From Roseateles subflavus (GTDB taxonomy: Bacteria; Pseudomonadota; Gammaproteobacteria; Burkholderiales; Burkholderiaceae_C), in contig NZ_JASVDS010000004.1 in NCBI RefSeq assembly GCF_030285365.1, positions 1 to 64,000 of the forward strand: DNA of 64,000 nucleotides, read 5' to 3'. Position 1 is the first letter of the stretch; the number at the start of each line of letters is the position of its first letter. This document shows positions 63,108 through 64,000 of this stretch, one piece after another. Position numbers and translations under genes: made by a program. The notes under the pieces are model-generated. The model was not told where the DNA came from, searched no databases, and worked only from the letters and a program-made list of their open reading frames with translations.

Positions 63108-64000
63108 TCAGTCGTCGGCCTGCAGGCCGTCATGGCGGTCCAGCCAGTCGTCCAGGGCGCGCAGGGCGGCCAGGGCGTCAAGCACGCCGCGACCCATGCC
63201 GGATTCGCCGGCCTGGGCGTGGGGCCGGCTGCTCTCGACGAGCAGGCGGCGGGTCATCTCGGGATCGATGGGGCAGGCGCGGGCCTCGGCCCGGGCCACC
63301 ATCAGCGAGGCCACGGCGGACACGAAGGGCGCGGCGAAGCTGGTGCCGTTGGCGCGCTGCCAGCCGTTCAGGCCGCAGGTCCAGATGCCCTGGCCGGGTG
63401 CGCTCAGCGCCACGTGCTCGCCGCGGGTCGAGAAGCGCGCGGGCCGCCCCTGCAGGTCCACGGCGCCCACGGCGATCACGCCGGGCAGGGCGGCCGGGTA
63501 GAAGGGCTCGGTGAGTCCGGAGTTGCCGCTGGCGGCCACGAGGATCACGCCGCGGGCCAGGGCATAGCGCACGACTTCGCTGTGCGGCGGCGGTTCGTCC
63601 GGGCTCAGCTGCGAGGAGGCCGTGCCGAAGCTCATGTTGATGACCTTCACGCCGAGGTCGATCAGGCGCTTCATGCCGGCGTCGATGTTGGCCACGGAGC
63701 CGATGCCCACGCGACGCTGCCCCTTGAGCGCGGCGCCCAGCACGCGGGCGGGCAAGACCTGGCACCGGCCGGCCGCGCCGGGCGGCAGGTCCGGGCTGTC
63801 GGCGCAGACGATGCCCGCGCAGCCGGTGCCGTGGCCGACCTCGTCCTGCGGGTCGGCGTCCGCGCCGCGATCGTCACCCACGAGCTCCGGTCCGCCGGTG
63901 CTGGCCTGCAGGTCCACGGTGTCGAAGCCGGGACGCAGGGCGCGGTGCAGGGCGGGGTGGTCCATCACCACGCCGGTGTCGGCCAGGCCCATGATCACGG
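63108..64000 (-). CDS. S8 subtilisin-like serine peptidase (5' partial)
   Basis: The visible ~297 residues are the catalytic domain of a subtilisin. The triad is readable: Asp in GLADTG, His in DEVGHGTGCAGI and Ser in NGTSFAAPFVSA; the oxyanion Asn is in VAASGNSG. The N-terminus, including any signal or propeptide, lies beyond the window, since the catalytic Asp is only ~7 residues from the edge. The C-terminus ends soon after the core, with no added domain. It is the most upstream gene visible in the operon and could mature or degrade the partner proteins, which carry long flexible tails; this is inference. Confidence 0.92.
   Translation of the reverse strand, partial: VIMGLADTGVVMDHPALHRALRPGFDTVDLQASTGGPELVGDDRGADADPQDEVGHGTGCAGIVCADSPDLPPGAAGRCQVLPARVLGAALKGQRRVGIGSVANIDAGMKRLIDLGVKVINMSFGTASSQLSPDEPPPHSEVVRYALARGVILVAASGNSGLTEPFYPAALPGVIAVGAVDLQGRPARFSTRGEHVALSAPGQGIWTCGLNGWQRANGTSFAAPFVSAVASLMVARAEARACPIDPEMTRRLLVESSRPHAQAGESGMGRGVLDALAALRALDDWLDRHDGLQADD

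Noticed and set aside
54949-64000. Phage, tailocin or type VI secretion origin of the unknown operon
   Set aside because: No tail tube, sheath, baseplate, VgrG/PAAR, lysis or integrase motifs, and base composition equals that of the chromosome.

Overview
The window is a GC-rich (about 70%) chromosomal segment of a betaproteobacterium. The gene set suggests Burkholderiales, near the Rubrivivax/Leptothrix/Roseateles group: LivG/LivF, an AscD-like 2Fe-2S reductase, a PrsT-type TPR lipoprotein of exosortase/PEP-CTERM systems, an nup-like nucleoside operon, and GC-rich GGAGGGGGCG-type intergenic repeats. This assignment is inferred from gene content, not from a marker gene. No phage, insertion sequence, CRISPR array or replication origin is visible. 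The only RNA gene found is tRNA-Leu(CAA).

Layout. 1-1473: end of a branched-chain amino-acid ABC transporter (livG, livF), with GC-rich repeats between and after the genes. 1846-10125: a carbohydrate-uptake locus. A GH9 glycosidase is divergent from a ROK repressor, followed by a PfkB sugar kinase, an MFS sugar permease and a TonB receptor. Two matching operator-like sites overlap the -35 boxes of the GH9 and pfkB promoters. 10208-23460: metabolic and housekeeping genes (leucine dehydrogenase, an L-isoleucine-dioxygenase-like enzyme, a 2Fe-2S reductase, an extended SDR, rhomboid protease, tRNA-Leu, cysM, a TusA-like protein, galU, a D-2-hydroxyacid dehydrogenase homologue with altered catalytic residues, valS, and an S15 hydrolase). 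23645-39858: two membrane acyltransferases, guaC, a KAS III, an S41 protease, PBP1A, an S9 peptidase, exonuclease I and prsT. 40447-42694: feoAB behind a Fur-like box. 43209-51423: a nucleoside uptake and catabolism operon (BMP-type binding protein, ATPase, two permeases, cdd, PNP, deoC, deoA). 51498-53989: trmB, coaBC and dut.

53990-54948 is a scar-like region: lower-GC DNA, one unrecognised small ORF, a perfect 17-bp inverted repeat and an inverted, diverged copy of the 3' end of dut.

54949 to the window end (minus strand) is a compact operon of at least seven genes: a subtilisin-like protease, a 659-aa protein with a basic Lys/Ala/Pro tail, a 351-aa protein whose repeats suggest an ABBA-type barrel, three paralogues of one unrecognised family, and a helical 299-aa protein. 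I could assign no known system to it. It is the best candidate in this window for an undescribed multi-protein assembly, and its upstream end lies beyond the window.
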